Source of the DNA: Ziziphus jujuba | Taxonomy: Eukaryota; Streptophyta; Magnoliopsida; Rosales; Rhamnaceae | DNA length: 64,000 nucleotides | Assembly (NCBI RefSeq): GCF_031755915.1 | Contig: NC_083382.1 | Span: 11,153,501 to 11,217,500 of the forward strand | Reading direction: 5' to 3' | Part shown: piece after piece, positions 1 to 13,070 of the stretch | Position numbering within the stretch: position 1 is the first letter of the stretch | How the letters are laid out: each line of letters starts with the position of its first letter | Translations under genes and position numbers: made by a program | The notes under the pieces: generated by a model | The model's database searches: none | The model's input: the letters and a program-made list of their open reading frames with translations, nothing else | Told to the model about the DNA's origin: nothing

Positions 1-1570
1 ATTCTAAGGGACTAAAAAACACACAAACAAATAAAATATAAAAATTTATTCGACTTATAGAACACCCCGCCACATATATTATGCTCAAATGTCAAAATAT
101 ATATATATATTAAACAAAATGGAAAAGGTAAATGAAACGGGTAAGATCAAAGATTTCATTGCACAGGACATACAAGAACCAGCCAATAAAGATTTAGAAA
201 GTCAATTTCTAGTAAACTGTCTAACAATGCACAAGAAACTATAAAATAATTTCAGCCCCAAAAAAACAAGAATAAATAGGATAAAAAAACCCAAACAGGC
301 AGTTACAGCCTTTTGAAAGAGAATCCAAAAGAAAAGTAGCAACAAAGCAGAATAAACAGGGAGTAGAATAGAAAACGATTAAAAGATCCGGATCAAAATA
401 GAATATAATCTGATATATGCTTCTATTTTCATAACTCATTTTTGTTAAGCAAAACTTACGTTATAAATCTTTCCATGAAATCATTCATTATTGAAAATTA
501 ATTAATGGAACATTTATTCCTGTATTTTACTTGATCTTAGTTGTTTACGTTTTGATCATTAATATAACAGGTCCAAGTCAATATTAAAACTGGACATTTT
601 GTGCTAGTAACATTTTAAGCTGTAGTTGATCCATCAGAATTTCATTCAGCAGCATCAATGATGCAATTTGTTGTTCAGCTTCTGTCCATGCATTATTGTA
701 TTCCCCTAGAATTTTTTCCAAGTGGTTATAAACTTCAATTGTAATTTGAAATATCTGTTACAACAAATTAAAAAAAAAATTACAAAATAAAGCGAAAAAA
801 CGAAATAATAACATAGTTGGTATTTTTACTAACTGGTTCAAACAGGTCCGGTAGTTGTGTAGCAAGAATCACATCCAAAATCTGATTTATTCTTTACACA
901 GCACCGTCACGACATATAGTCATCTGATTATAATTCACATCATGCTATCCAAGCGCACAGTCGAAGTCCTATAGCCCCTTGCTCAGCCTCTTGCCCATCT
1001 GCTTCTCTAGCTCCATGGTGAGCTCCATGCCCAGCCCCTTGTCCTAGCTCCATGACCATCTCTATGCCCCTCCCACGGAATTGCCTCATGCTGTTCAAGC
1101 ACCCAGTCAAGTCCTTCAGCTCTTGGCCCAACTCCTTGACAAGCTCTTGCCCAACCTTTTGCACATCTCCTGACCAATGCGATGGATCATCTGCTAGTTG
1201 GTTATGAGGCAGTCTAGCCAAAATTTGTGGCAATCGACCTTCATTTGATGACATTTGACTCAGCATTGCTATTGTTGGCTGATATATTTTATTGTGCTAT
1301 TTCGCTTTCTCCAACATTGTGCACATGTTTCAAATATGAGTAGCCTCAATAGCCGCATGCCCAATGATATGTAACGATAGAATAAACAAATAAAACAAAT
1401 AAACAAAAAAGAAATTAAATGAGATGAAAATACTAACTTGTGGATGTATGAGAGGCTTTTGCTCGTTGACCGGTTCGATGATTTTTTGAAATAATCTAAG
1501 TCCTCGGTCTGCGACTGTGACCGGATTTCCAAAAGGGTTTGGACCCATAATAGTGCTTTGATTTATTGTT
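1..1570 (-). pseudogene. Array unit 1: decayed copy of an unidentified gene
   Basis: Read on the minus strand, exon A (about 1434-1553) encodes a GPNPFGNPVTVADRGLRLF-type peptide, but its ATG has become ATA. The acceptor of the next exon is lost: acatat stands where unit 2 has gcagag. Exon B (about 940-1367) reads MLSQMSSNEGRLPQ and runs into a Gly-Gln-Glu-Leu-rich tail coded by the minisatellite. Short exon C (about 835-930) encodes an INQILDVIL-type peptide. Exon D (about 599-760) encodes a TEAEQQI...LLNEIL peptide and ends at a TAA. The exon limits come from comparing copies with one another. I do not recognise the protein family. Confidence 0.5.
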
Positions 1571-3478
1571 TTAGTCTAAGAGACTACAAAACACACGAAT
1601 AAAATAAAATATAAAAAAATTATTCGATTTCTAGAGCACCCCGCCACATATAATATGCTCAAACGTCAAAAATATATATATAAATTAAACAACATGGAAA
1701 AGATAAATGAAACGAGTAAGATCAAAGATTTCATTGCACAGGACATACAAGAACCAGCCAATAAAGATTTAGAAAGTCAATTTCCAAGAAACTGTGTAAC
1801 AATGCACAAGAACCAATAAAATAATTTCAGCCCAAAAAAAAAAGAATAAATAGGATAAAAAAATCCAAATAGGCATTTAAAGTCTTTTGAAAGAGAATAA
1901 AAAAAAAAAGGAGCAACAAAGCAGAATAAACGGGGAATAGAATAGAAAAGGGTAAAAAGATCTGGATGAAAATAGAATATAATCTGATATATGCTTTTAT
2001 TTTCATAACTCATTTTTGTTAAGAAAAACTTACGTTATATATCGTTCCATGAAATCATTCATTATTGAAAATTAATTAGTGGAACATTTGCTCCTATATT
2101 TTACTTGATCTTCGTTGTTTCTATTTTGATAATTAATATAGCAGGTCCAAGTCAATCTCAAAACTGGACATTTTGTGCTAGTAACATTTCAAGCTGTAGT
2201 TGATCGATCAGAATTTCATTCAGTAGCAACAATGATGTAATTTGTTGTTCAGCTTCCGTCCATGCATTATTGTATTCCCCCAGAATTTTTTGCAAGTGGT
2301 TATAAACTTCAATTGTAATTTGAAATATCTATCACAACAAATTAAAAAAAATTTACAAAATACTTTAACAAAATAAAGTAAAAAATGAAATAATAACATA
2401 ATTGACATTTTTACTAACCGGTTCAAGCAGATCCAACAGTTATGTAGCAGAATCACATCAAAAATCTGATTTATTCTTTGCACAGCATCGTCACAACATA
2501 TAGTCATCTGATTATAATTCACTTTATACTGTCCAAGCGCACAGTCAAGTCCTACAGCCCTTAGCCCAGCTCCTTGCCCAGCCTCTTGCCCAGCTCCTTC
2601 CCTAGCTCCATAGCTAGTTTCATGCCCAGCCTCTTGCCAAGCTCTTTGTCCAGCTCCATGGCAGCTCCATGCCCCTCCCACGAACTCGTCTCATGCTGTC
2701 CAAGCCCCCAGTCAAATCCTTCAGCCCCTAGCCAATGCCCAACTCCTTGCCTAACCCTTGGCTTAACCTCTTACCCAGCACCACGCTCCCCCCCCCCCCC
2801 CCCCCCTCTCTCCCTCCTCTCCCACAGATGGAATAGCCTCAAGCTGTCTAAGGGTCCAATAAGGTCTTTCATCCCCTGGCCAAGCTCCTCGCCCAATTCC
2901 TTCCCCAGCCCCTTTGCCTAGCCTTTTGCCCAGCTCCATGCTCCTCCCACGGAATCACCTCATGCTGTCCAAGCACCCAATCAAGTCTTTCAGCCCGTGG
3001 CCCAACTCCTTGCCTAGTCTCTGGCCCAGCTCCTTGACCAACTTCTTGCCCAACTTCTTGCACATCTTATGGCCAATGTCGTGGATCATTTGCTGGTTGG
3101 TTCTGAGGCAGTCCAGCCAAAATTTGCAGCAATCAACCTTCATTTGATGACATTTGACTCAGCATTTCTATTGTTGCCTAATGTATTTTCTTGTGTTGTT
3201 TCACTTTCTCCAATATCGTGCACACGTTTAAAATATGAGTAGCCCCGACAGCCACATGCCCAATGCTCTGCAACAATAGAATAAACAAATAAAAAATAAG
3301 TAAATAAACAAAAAATAAATTAAATAAGATGAAAATACTAACTTTTGGATGTATGAGAGGTTCTTGCTTATTGACCAGCTCAATGATTTTTTGAAGTAAT
3401 CCAAGTCCTCAGTCTGCAATTATGACCAGATTTCCAAAAGGGTTTGGACCCGTAATAGTGCTTTGACTCATTGTTTTA
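1571..3478 (-). pseudogene. Array unit 2: decayed copy, longest unit
   Basis: This copy keeps the exon A ATG (at 3471, minus) and the only good acceptor (gcag) before exon B. However, exon A contains an in-frame TGA after GNLVIIAD, and exon B has stops and frame changes. The minisatellite (about 2530-3060) is expanded compared with the other copies and contains a run of about 19 C near 2788-2806. Terminal exon D (about 2160-2330) is open and ends in TGA. The damage makes a functional product unlikely. Confidence 0.5.
2530..3060. repeat. 12-bp C-rich minisatellite (GCCCAGCTCCTT type)
   Basis: Imperfect 12-bp repeats such as cagctcctt, gcccagcctctt and gcccagctcctt are stacked here, with related stretches at about 950-1150, 4440-4740 and 6100-6330. 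Because 12 is a multiple of three, the minus strand reads as four-residue repeats of GQEL/GQGA type. The run of about 19 C at 2788-2806 lies inside it. Confidence 0.75.
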
Positions 3479-5142
3479 TTCTAAAGAACTGCAAAACACA
3501 CGAGCAAAATAAAATATAAAAAATTATTCGACTTCTAGAACACCCTGCCACATATATTATGCTCAAATGTAAATATATATATATATATATATATATTAAA
3601 CAACATGGAAAAGGTAAATGAAACATATAAGATCAAAGATTTCACTGCATAGGACATACAAGAAACAGTCAATAAAGATTTAGAAAGTCAATTTCTAATA
3701 AACTGTGTAACAATACACAAGAGACAATAAAATAATTTCAGCCCAAAAGAAAAAAAGAATAAATAGGATGAAAAAACCCAAGCAGGTAGTTACAGTCTTT
3801 TGAAAAGGAATCCAAAAGAAAACTAGCAACAAAGCAGAATAAACGGGAAATAAAATAGAAAATGGTAAAAAGGTTCGGACCAAAGTAGAATATAATATGA
3901 TATATGTTTTAATTTTTATAACTCATTTTTGTTAAGCAAAACCTACGTTATAAATCTTTTCATGAAATAATTTATTATTGAAAATTAATTAATTGAACAT
4001 TTATTACTGTATTTTACTTGATCTTTGTTGTTTTTGTTTTGATAATTAATATAACAGTTCCAAGTCAATCACAAAACTGGACATTTTGTGCGAGTAACAT
4101 TTCAAGATGTAGTTAATCCATCAGAGTTTCATTCAGCAGCAACAATGATGCAATTTGTTGTTCAACTTCAGTCCATGCATTATTGTATTCCCTCAGAATT
4201 TTTGCAAGTGGTTATAAACTTCAATTGTAATTTAAAATATCTGTCACAACAAATTAAAAAAAAATTACAAAATAAATTAAGAAAACAAAGTAAAAAATGA
4301 AATAATAACATAATTGACATTTTTACTAATCGGATCAAGCAGGTCCGACAGTTATGTAGCAAGAATCACATCCAAAATCTGATTTATTCTTTGCACGGCA
4401 TCGTCACAACATATAGTCATTTGATTATAATTCGCTTCATGCTGTCAAGCACACTATCAAGTCCTACAGCCCCTAGCCCAGCTCCTTATCCAGCCTCTCA
4501 CCCAACCTCTTACCCAACTCCTCTAGCTCCATGGCGAGCTCCATGCCCAGCCCCTTGCCCCAGCTCCTGGCCCAGCCTCTTGCCCAGCTCCATGGCCAGC
4601 TCCATACCCCTCCCACGGAATTGCCTCATGCTGTCCAAGCACCCAGTCAAGTCCTTCAGCCCCTGGCCCAACTCCTTGCCCACTCCTTGGCCCATCTCCT
4701 TGACCATCCTCTTGCCAAACCTCTTGCACATCTCCTGACCAATGTCCTGAATCATCTGCAGGTTTGTTCTGAAGTAGTCCAGCTAAAATTTGTAGCAATC
4801 GATCTTCATTTGATGACATTTGACTCAGCATTGCTATTGTTGCCTGATGTATTTTATTGCGTTGTTTCGCTTTTTCCAACATTGTGCACATGTTTAAAAT
4901 ATGAGTAGCCCCGACAGCCGCATGCCCAATGATTTGTAACAATAGAATAAACAAATAAAAAATAAATAAATAAACAAAAAAAAAATTAAATGAGATGAAA
5001 ATACTAACTTGTGGATGTATGAGATGCTCTTGCCCGTTGACCAGTTCGATGATTTTTTGAAATAATCCAGGTTCTCATTCTGCGATTGTGACCGGATTTC
5101 CAAAAGGGTTTGGACCCGTAATATGCTTTGACTCATTGTTTT
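3479..5142 (-). pseudogene. Array unit 3: decayed copy
   Basis: Exon A keeps an ATG at 5136 (minus), but a one-base deletion shortly after it shifts the frame relative to units 1 and 2. The exon B acceptor is lost (acaaat). Exon B is open for a long stretch, reading ATHILNMCTMLEKAKQRNK and then MLSQMSSNEDRLLQ, before the frame changes in the minisatellite around 4510-4740. Terminal exon D has a one-base deletion in its T-run near 4200 and a changed stop (TGT in place of TGA). Confidence 0.5.
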
Positions 5143-6335
5143 ATTCTAAGGGACTGCAAAACACACGAATAAAATAAAATATAAAAAATTATTCGATTTC
5201 TATAACGCCCCGCCACATATAATATGCTTTAACTTTAAAAAAATATATAGTTATATATTAAACAACATGGAAAAGGTAAATGGAACGGGTAAGATCAAAG
5301 ATTTCACTACACAGGGCATACAAGAACCAGCCAATAAAGATTTAGAAAGTCCATTTATAAGAAACTATGTAACAATGCACAGGAATCAATGGGATAATTT
5401 CAGCCAAAAAAAGAAAAAGAATAAATAGGATATAAAAAGCCTAAACAGGCAGTTACAGTCTTTTGAAAGAGAATCCAAAAGAAAACTAGCAAAAGAGTAG
5501 AATAAACAGGGAATAGAATAGAATAGGGTAAAAAGGTCCGGACCAAAATAGAATATAATCTGATATATGCTTTTATTTTCGTAACTCATTTTTGTTAAGC
5601 AAAACTTACGTTATAAATCTTTCCATGAAATCATTCATTGTTGAAAATTAATTAATTGAACATTTATTCTTGTATTTTACTTGATCTTAGTCGTTTCTGT
5701 TTTGATAATTAATATAACAATTCCAACTCAATCTCAAAACTGGACATTTTGTGTGAGTAACATTTCAAGGTGTAGTTAGTCCATCAGAGTTTCATTCAGC
5801 GGCAACAATGATGCAATTTGTTGTTCAGTTTCCGTTCATGCATTATTATGTTCCCCCAGAATTTGTTGCAAGTGGTTATAAACTTCAATTCTAATTTGAA
5901 ATATCTGTCACAACAAATTAAAAAAAAAATTACAAAATAAATTAATAAAATAAAGTAAAAAATGAAATAATAACATAACTGACATTTTTACTAACCGGTT
6001 CGAGCAGGTCTGGCAGTTGCGTAGCAAGAATCACATCCAAAATCTGATGTATTCTTTGCACGGTATCATCACGATATATAGTCATCTGATTATAATTTGC
6101 GGCCTATAATTTGCGGCCCATGGAATTGCCTCATGTTGTCGAAGCGCACAGTTAAGTCCTACAGTCCCTGGCCCAGCTACGCGCCCAGCCTCTTGTCCAG
6201 CTCCATGCCCCTCCCACGGAATCGCCTCATGTTGTCTAAGCGCCCAGTCAAATCTTTCAGCCCCTTGCCAATACCAAGCTCATTGACCAGTCTCTGGCCC
6301 AGTCACTTGCCCAGCTCCATGCGCCCCCCCTCCAA
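5143..6335 (-). pseudogene. Array unit 4: truncated copy at array edge
   Basis: This copy keeps exon D (about 5755-5915, ending in TGA), exon C and part of the minisatellite (about 6100-6330). It lacks exon A and the start of exon B, because the array ends abruptly near 6335. DNA to the right is unrelated AT-rich sequence. Confidence 0.5.
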
Positions 6336-7872
6336 AATGATTTTTTTAATGCTTCTTCATATTTTTATTGATCTTTATGTTTTTTGGGATATTTATTTTA
6401 TTTTTATAAAATCTAAATAATAATTTATACATATTATAAGGATTCTAAACAATAAAAAAACATAAAACAATTAAAAAAACCGATAAGGTATTTATAAAAT
6501 CTTAAAAAAAATGGAAAATTATTATCATAAAATATATTATTTTATTGATTATATGTACATTTCACATCTATATATATTATTAAGAAAAAAGATACTTATA
6601 AGAGTTTTTTAATACATATTATATATATATATATATATATATATTTATAAAATTTTGACTTTTCCCAAAAAAAAAGAAAAAAGTTTTAATGCATGTGGAA
6701 ATTTCTTTGTTTGTCTTTATTTATTTAAGTTTTAAGGATATCTATTATATGTAAAGATTTTTGTGTTTTATTTTGAAAAATTACCTCTTTAATTGTTTTT
6801 TTTTTAGTTCATTTACAAACTTCTTTAAAAAGTAATAGTATTATTCGATATTTTTATATTTTGGTTAATTTTTTAATGACTATTTTTGCATTTTATTCTT
6901 TAAACTATACAAAATTGCATTTTGCATTTTTATTTTTTGCTTTATGTGCCAAACATGTAACAAATTTATTAAAAAATTAATAGGAAAAAAAAGGAGGATG
7001 CAAAGTGCAAAGAAAAATGAAATTTATGATGCACAATGCCAAAAAAATAATTTAAAATGTAAAATATTAAACCATATATAATTTAGAATGTATTAATGTC
7101 AAAATTTCTATATATGAAAGAGAATTATATTTTGTGGATGTCAGTTTTTATACTGTGTATATATATATATATATACATATATAATTTTTGCCATCCAAAA
7201 GCAAGATTCTCCTTTGGCCACAGAGTTGGTAGAGACTGTGGTTTTTATTTTGGGGGGTCATTGAAACCAATTCAAAGCAAGCTGTTACTTTTCTCTAGAA
7301 TAATTTAGAAGGGTGGGTACCAGAATATTTTCTAATTTTCTTTTTGTAAACCAGAATATTTTCTAATTGAATCAACTCGGAGACTGTTTTTTAATAATCC
7401 TGGTTTTAAGTGCATTCTATTTTTCTCCCCGTAGTACCAATATATTCGATCATAATCTATTTCGTTTTGGATTTTTGTTCTTGACTACGCCAAAGCCCTG
7501 CTTGGTTCAAGATGATGATAATGTATATGATTTTTATTACTATGCAAGCGATGTGTTTTCTACCCAAAAAAAAAAAAAAAAAAACCAAAAAAAACCAAAA
7601 AAAAGGAAGAAGAAAAAACAAAAGAAGCTATATTTAACTGGTTTTAAATTTATGCTTTTCTATTAAGTCTAAAAATTCTTATATGAAATTATCCAGATAC
7701 ATCTCAGAAGCTGCTTTTAAATATTTCAAAAGCCTTGAATCATTATAGAGTTGTTCAACTTATAAGGAGCACCTTTTTAATTGGTCAAGAAGCTAAGATT
7801 AGGTGGTACCATTTTTTATTTTTATTTTTTTTTGCCAATTCGCTTTTATCTTTTGTTCCCTAATTGAATCAC

Positions 7873-7907
<35 letters not shown>

Positions 7908-8393
7908 ACATTCAAATATTCTACAGCTGGAATACTTTATTCGATTTTGCTGAAACAACCAGATCGAATGGATAAAAGAAATAAAACCAAAAAAAGCAAC
8001 AAATTAAAAAAAGGGACTAGATGAGATTCAGCTTCAATGTCACACTGGCCCAATTATTTTCCAATGGAGAAATTTTTATAAATTTTTGTATTTTCTAATT
8101 TACAAATCCACATGCAATTTAGAATAAAGACAAATCAAATCATGTTGAATCTCAAAAAAATTAAAAAAGAAAAAAAGAAAAAGATGATGCTCAATCATGC
8201 TAGGGACTGATTATTATCATTATCATTACATTCCCATTCCCCCCACAAATAAAAATGAAAAACAATTCAAAACTCCAAATGTAACTAAAAACATTTTTGT
8301 TTTTTGTTTTTTGTTTTTTGTTTTTTTTGTTTTTTTTTTTTTTTAAGGCCTTTGTGGTATATAAAAATCATGTTACTACCATCACAATATTAC
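6336..8393. other. AT-rich intergenic spacer
   Basis: I see no supported gene. It contains (AT)n near 6618-6645 and 7155-7180, an A-run near 7565-7580, a (GA)n tract near 7876-7904 and a T-rich TTTTG repeat at about 8297-8343. Open frames here are short and low in complexity. The right end is probably the 3' flank of the minus-strand FLA gene. Confidence 0.7.
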
Positions 8394-10852
8394 TCACATA
8401 ACCAAAAATCCCATGCACAAGCTCAAAATCACCATCACCACCAATTTTCCACCGTCCATTATTAATCCACTAGCTCCATTCTGATCATCAGCCGTCTGAT
8501 CGTCGGACTCCTCTGCAGGAGCCTCGGCATCTTCGTCATCGTTGCCGCTATCCTTAGCCGGCTTCGGCGGCTTGGCTTCAGGCACCTTGAACAATTCCTT
8601 AGGCATCAAAAACTTATTAATCTTATAAATCACCAAAGGCTCCTCATCAATTAACGTCCCCGTTATCTTTGCCGTGTTAACTTTGGTCACCAACGTCACG
8701 TCGTCGCCGTCAGTTTGGACGGTGAAATCGTACTTGTTGGCATGTTCCGTTGCCAACGTGTTAACGATTCCGTTATTTGTCTTGAGCATTTGGAGGGATT
8801 GGTAAACGGGGATGCCGTGGTATAACAGCAACGACACCTTTTGAGATGCCGTTAGGTTCTTGTATTGGGGTTGGAAAGCTTTGACGACGTTGTCGGTGGG
8901 ACAAAACACCGTTAGTCCGGCGTCAACGTTGGTCTCGAATGTCGTACGAGCCTCCGAAGCCAATATCAAGTCGGCGAAAGCTTTGCAGCCTTGCTTTGAC
9001 ATAATTGAAGTCACGTTCAGGTCTCCTGGCCCAGCCGTCGGCGCCTCGGCTTCAGCCGATGTCAGTACCTGCCACATTTGTTAACGGTCGTTTTATTAGG
9101 GTTTATAAAATATATATATATATATATTATTTTATTTTTTTATGTCGAAATTAAATTAATTGTACTGAAAACTACTGAAACAGAGAACGAGGTCTACCAA
9201 TTAATTTTATATATCATTATTTTATTTTCAACTACTTTCTTTTAATATATAATATTTTCGATTATATGTGTTTTGCGTTGAAATTTCTTTTTTTAGTATT
9301 TTATGCCGAATACTTTTTTATAAGTTATCAAAATATTAATTATTATTGGATTCAAATAAAAAATTGTATTATTTTAAGGGTTACATTTTCATTTCTTTAC
9401 CATCTTTCTTATTATCTTGGATTAATTTCTTCCACGTCGCTTCGAGACCCTTTAGATTTGAAAATGTCAATTTTACTCCTATTCAAATATAAATAATAAA
9501 GATTAGTTGCAAAATCCACATATGCAAATGTAACAAGGTCTTTTGGTGCCAATATCTTATGAAGTTTCAACATTTTTATACTTTATCTTTTGTAGTTTTA
9601 AATTAGTAATAATGCCTTAAAGTTTGTAAGCAGCATAATAGCACCAGTCAAAAATCTAGATACTATGACTTTTTAATTGCTAAATTGCTAAATTATAGTA
9701 ATCAGTGTAAGATTTTCAATATGATTATATTGATGGTCAAAAAGAAGAATCTCCCTATATATAGTATACATGCACTTTACAGTTAGAAAGTCACAAAGTT
9801 TTGGATTGATGCTCTCAATTTACAAACTTTATAAAGCAATAGTGTTAATTCGATAATGTAAGAAGTAAATTACAAAAATATTGGTATAAAAAAGAAAACC
9901 ACCAATGTAATAATAAGAATGTAAAGGAAAACAAATATTGAATCCATTATTAAGTCAAACTTTAGGAGCCATATGATATTAACTTTATTATTTTGTGTGT
10001 CTGTATTTTTCTTAATTTCACTCTAAAACGAAAAAATAAAAAATAAAAAAAAATGTTGTGGGACCGGATTCTACATGTGAAACTCCATATAACCAATAGT
10101 TGATAATGAGATCTAAAGTCAACATGTTTAGATTCAAGTATTTAAGAGTAAAAAGTAAACAAGTTCCACACTTCCCTCAATTATTATCCTCATTTATCAA
10201 CCAAGTTAATAAAGAAGATGGCAAAAAAAAAGAAGATGGTAAACAAGTTAAATTAAAAAAAATAAAATAAAAATTAATAAAGAAGATGGCAAAAAAAAAA
10301 AAAAAAAAAAAAAAGGCTTACCTGACTGATTTGCATGACGGAGATATTATAAGGGATCTCCTTCAAGGACTTAACAAAGTGAGAACTTAGTTTGCCATCA
10401 CCATCTTCAACTCCAAACCCAACCTTCCCACCTTTAAGGTTTGTGATGTTGACATACCCGGCGGTTCCCGAAGCCGATCCCGACGACTGAAACATACTTG
10501 CAGTCAACGTGGTCCCGTTGGAAATCTGGTGGAGTTTCTTAGCACCGAAGTAATCAACAAGAACATGGAGAGAGAGAACATTTCTGATGGTGTAAAGGGG
10601 GAGTTTCTTGGTCAGCAAAGGAGCCATTCCCGCATTGTCGACGGCTAGGACGGTGATGGTGAGACGGCGGTTGATGTCACCGGCGAGGTGGGTGAGGGAG
10701 AGGTAGTGGTTAAAGGTGGAGAACTCGGGGTACTTGGCGAGAATGCGAGTGATGTTGTGGGCATTGGATGAGGAAGGTAAGAGGAAGAGGAGGAAGAAGA
10801 GTGGAAAAAGAGCCATGGAGGATGAGAAGAAGAATGGTAGTGAGAGCCGCAT
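8394..10852 (-). CDS. FLA2: Fasciclin-like arabinogalactan protein, FLA1/FLA2 type
   Basis: Two coding exons, 10322-10852 and 8394-9068 (minus), flank a 1253-bp phase-0 intron (donor CAG|GTAAGC, acceptor GTGGCAG). They give 401 residues, the usual length for this group. Residues 1 to about 31 form a signal peptide; a second Met lies at residue 13. The first fasciclin domain begins with HNITRILAKYPEFSTFNHYL, the hallmark of the FLA1/FLA2 branch. An AEAPTAGP arabinogalactan-type linker follows near residue 185, then a second fasciclin domain with GLTVFCPTDNVV. A Pro/Ala/acidic stretch and a hydrophobic C-terminus (LVVMVILSLCMGFLVM) fit GPI anchoring. Several N-x-S/T sites are visible. By family knowledge the protein sits at the outer face of the plasma membrane or in the wall, acting in adhesion and signalling. 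FLA1 versus FLA2 orthology is not settled. Confidence 0.93.
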
Positions 10853-12999
10853 TGTGGAGGAGAAGAAATGGAGAGGAATGGGAAGGGAAAGAGAGAGGCT
10901 GTGTGCTTTTTTATTTGAGTGATGGAGGATTTATTTATTTTATTTGTTTGGATGAATGTGTTTTTCTTTTTCTTTCTTTTTCTTTTGTCATTGCCAGCTT
11001 GGTTTGGGTGGGGATCGTAAGTTCACACATTGGGATGGGTCCCCTTATATTGCTTTTTAATATGAAGGAGTTCTTGGATTTGGATTCGCTCAAATTGTGA
11101 AATTAATGAGTTGTTTGTTAACTTGTTCAATTTTTATTATTTTTTTTTCTAAATTATGTATAGCTTACTTCAATGGTTTAAGTGGTAGTTAATAATAATT
11201 AAAATTTGTTAAATATACTAATTAACTATAAATGTGAAAGAAATAAATGAAAAAAATAAAATATCAGCATAATTTTAAATTATATTTTATGTTTTTTTCC
11301 CCCAAATTTATATCAAAAAGAAATGTTCAACTCTCATAAACTAATACTAATAAATTATTAAAATAAACAAAATACATATAATTTTTTAAAAAAATAATAA
11401 CTAAATACGTTAACAAATGATACTAATTATTTTTTTTCCGCGATATAATGGATGGATGCTTTTGATTGTGAATTGATATGAGCAGTAATTTTCTTCTAAG
11501 CTTCGAACTTATCCGGTTAATTTTGGTGGAGCCTACAAGAAGTATTTTGCATGATCTTTGTTAGGATGTATAAATTCCCTTATGGAATAAAATTATGCAA
11601 TGTTGACATTTACTGTTCATTTAGGATAATCCACCGAGTTTTCTTTTTTTTTTTTTTTTAATAAAAAAATGTGATATGTTACGGAATGATAAAACTGTTA
11701 TGTCAGATCATCAAAGTTTACGCCTAGTACTAATTTGGAGGTCAATTTTTCGAGATTTTTACAAATGAATTGATTGGAATTATTTATATCCCATAAATGT
11801 TGATAATTTATTATTATTTTTTTTAATTATGGAATTGCACCAACTAGTGATTTAAGGGTCATCATATCTATGATTGTTAATGTCAATAATCCAGACAAAA
11901 TGTACATGCTAGATATAAGGCACTATTTACATTATCTTGTAGCTCTCAATTGGGTCAAATGCTTTTTGTTCCAAGTGTGCAATAATGTAAGAGGATTTCA
12001 CCAAAGAAGAAAATAATGCAAGGATTAAAGCCGAATAATGTTTACTTCACTTCATTGAATAAATAAAAGTAAGGAGGGACCCACATGATTCAATCAGATC
12101 AAATCCCCATAAAAGATAAAAGCCAAAAGCAGAGAAGCAGACAATTTCAATTTCCATTCATCTCTTACTATTAATCCTTTTTTCCCAACTCACCCCGTTA
12201 TGTAGTTTATGGAGAAATTATAATATTGGTATTAGTTGGAAAATAATTTTCTCTCATATTATCATTGTTTACTTGTTTAGAGACTTAACTGCAAAATGGG
12301 CCACCACTAATTTTTGTACTTTCAGTATGCCAAAATTATAGAGGCATTGACAATATTATATACTGTGTGAGGGAACACAGCAAATGGTGTGGGGTCTCCC
12401 ATTATTACTTACACCTCCTAATACAATCTAAATAATCAGCATACACCACACCATATGATTTTTCCGGCTATTCAGATGGAAATTGATCTTTGACTGAGTC
12501 TAGTTTAGAGAAACCAATCAAGCAACCAAACTAATTAATGGCCAAGTTGCCAATCTTCCATTAATTTTCAAGCCATAAGAAAATAACAAGTGTTTAAACG
12601 TGTTGTTTTATAATGTCTTTTTCTTTCTGTTTTAACCCTTTTGCAAGTTAAATTTACCATTTTTTTGTTTTGGAAAAAATTAAAGCTTTTAGAAAGCAAA
12701 ATCATCATTGTCTTATTTAAGTACTAGTTTTTTTAACCTGATGTTTTGAATTTTAACTTGATACCTAATTTAAATACTATTTTTTTTTATGATAAATTAA
12801 AACTATTTAAAAGTGGACTACGGTTGTATTTATATTGTTTTAACTACATAATCATGATCACCTTACGGTTTTATTTTATAGTATATATTATTTTATGTAA
12901 CTGATGGATGAATTAAGGTGTGGTTTAAGGTGTAGGACCTACAAATTGTCGGCAGCAGAGTAAGAGTCCAAAGAATAGCCAGAGTGGCATGAAGAAGCA

Positions 13000-13070
13000 G
13001 TATGAGGAGGGGGTTGGTTGGTGCATCTCCACATCAATAGATGCCCCCATTTTTCCTACCACCCTATTCC
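13000..13070 (+). ncRNA. Candidate miR482/2118-like hairpin (weak)
   Basis: The 3' arm contains TTTTTCCTACCACCCTATTCC (13050-13070), which resembles the miR482/472/2118 superfamily (UUUUUCCUAC...CCCAU-CC types) with an indel. The 5' arm (13000-13028) pairs with it through gcatct/agatgc closing a 10-base loop (13029-13038), then G-rich against C/T-rich pairing with several G-U pairs and mismatches. No lower stem is visible outside 13000/13070, unusual for a plant precursor. This is a candidate only. Confidence 0.22.

Larger units (their letters stand above)
1..6335. repeat. Tandem array of gene-derived 1.6-1.9 kb units
   Basis: Four head-to-tail copies begin at about 1, 1571, 3479 and 5143, giving lengths of about 1570, 1908, 1664 and 1193 (last one truncated). 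Each opens with a block like attctaagggactgcaaaac, followed by an AT-rich stretch containing a conserved accccgccacatat-type motif. Next come the same minus-strand exon-like blocks and a C-rich minisatellite. The window starts almost exactly at a unit boundary, so the array probably extends to the left. The right end breaks off inside the minisatellite near 6335. Copies differ by point changes and small indels, so this is an old array. I do not recognise the parent gene. Confidence 0.85.
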
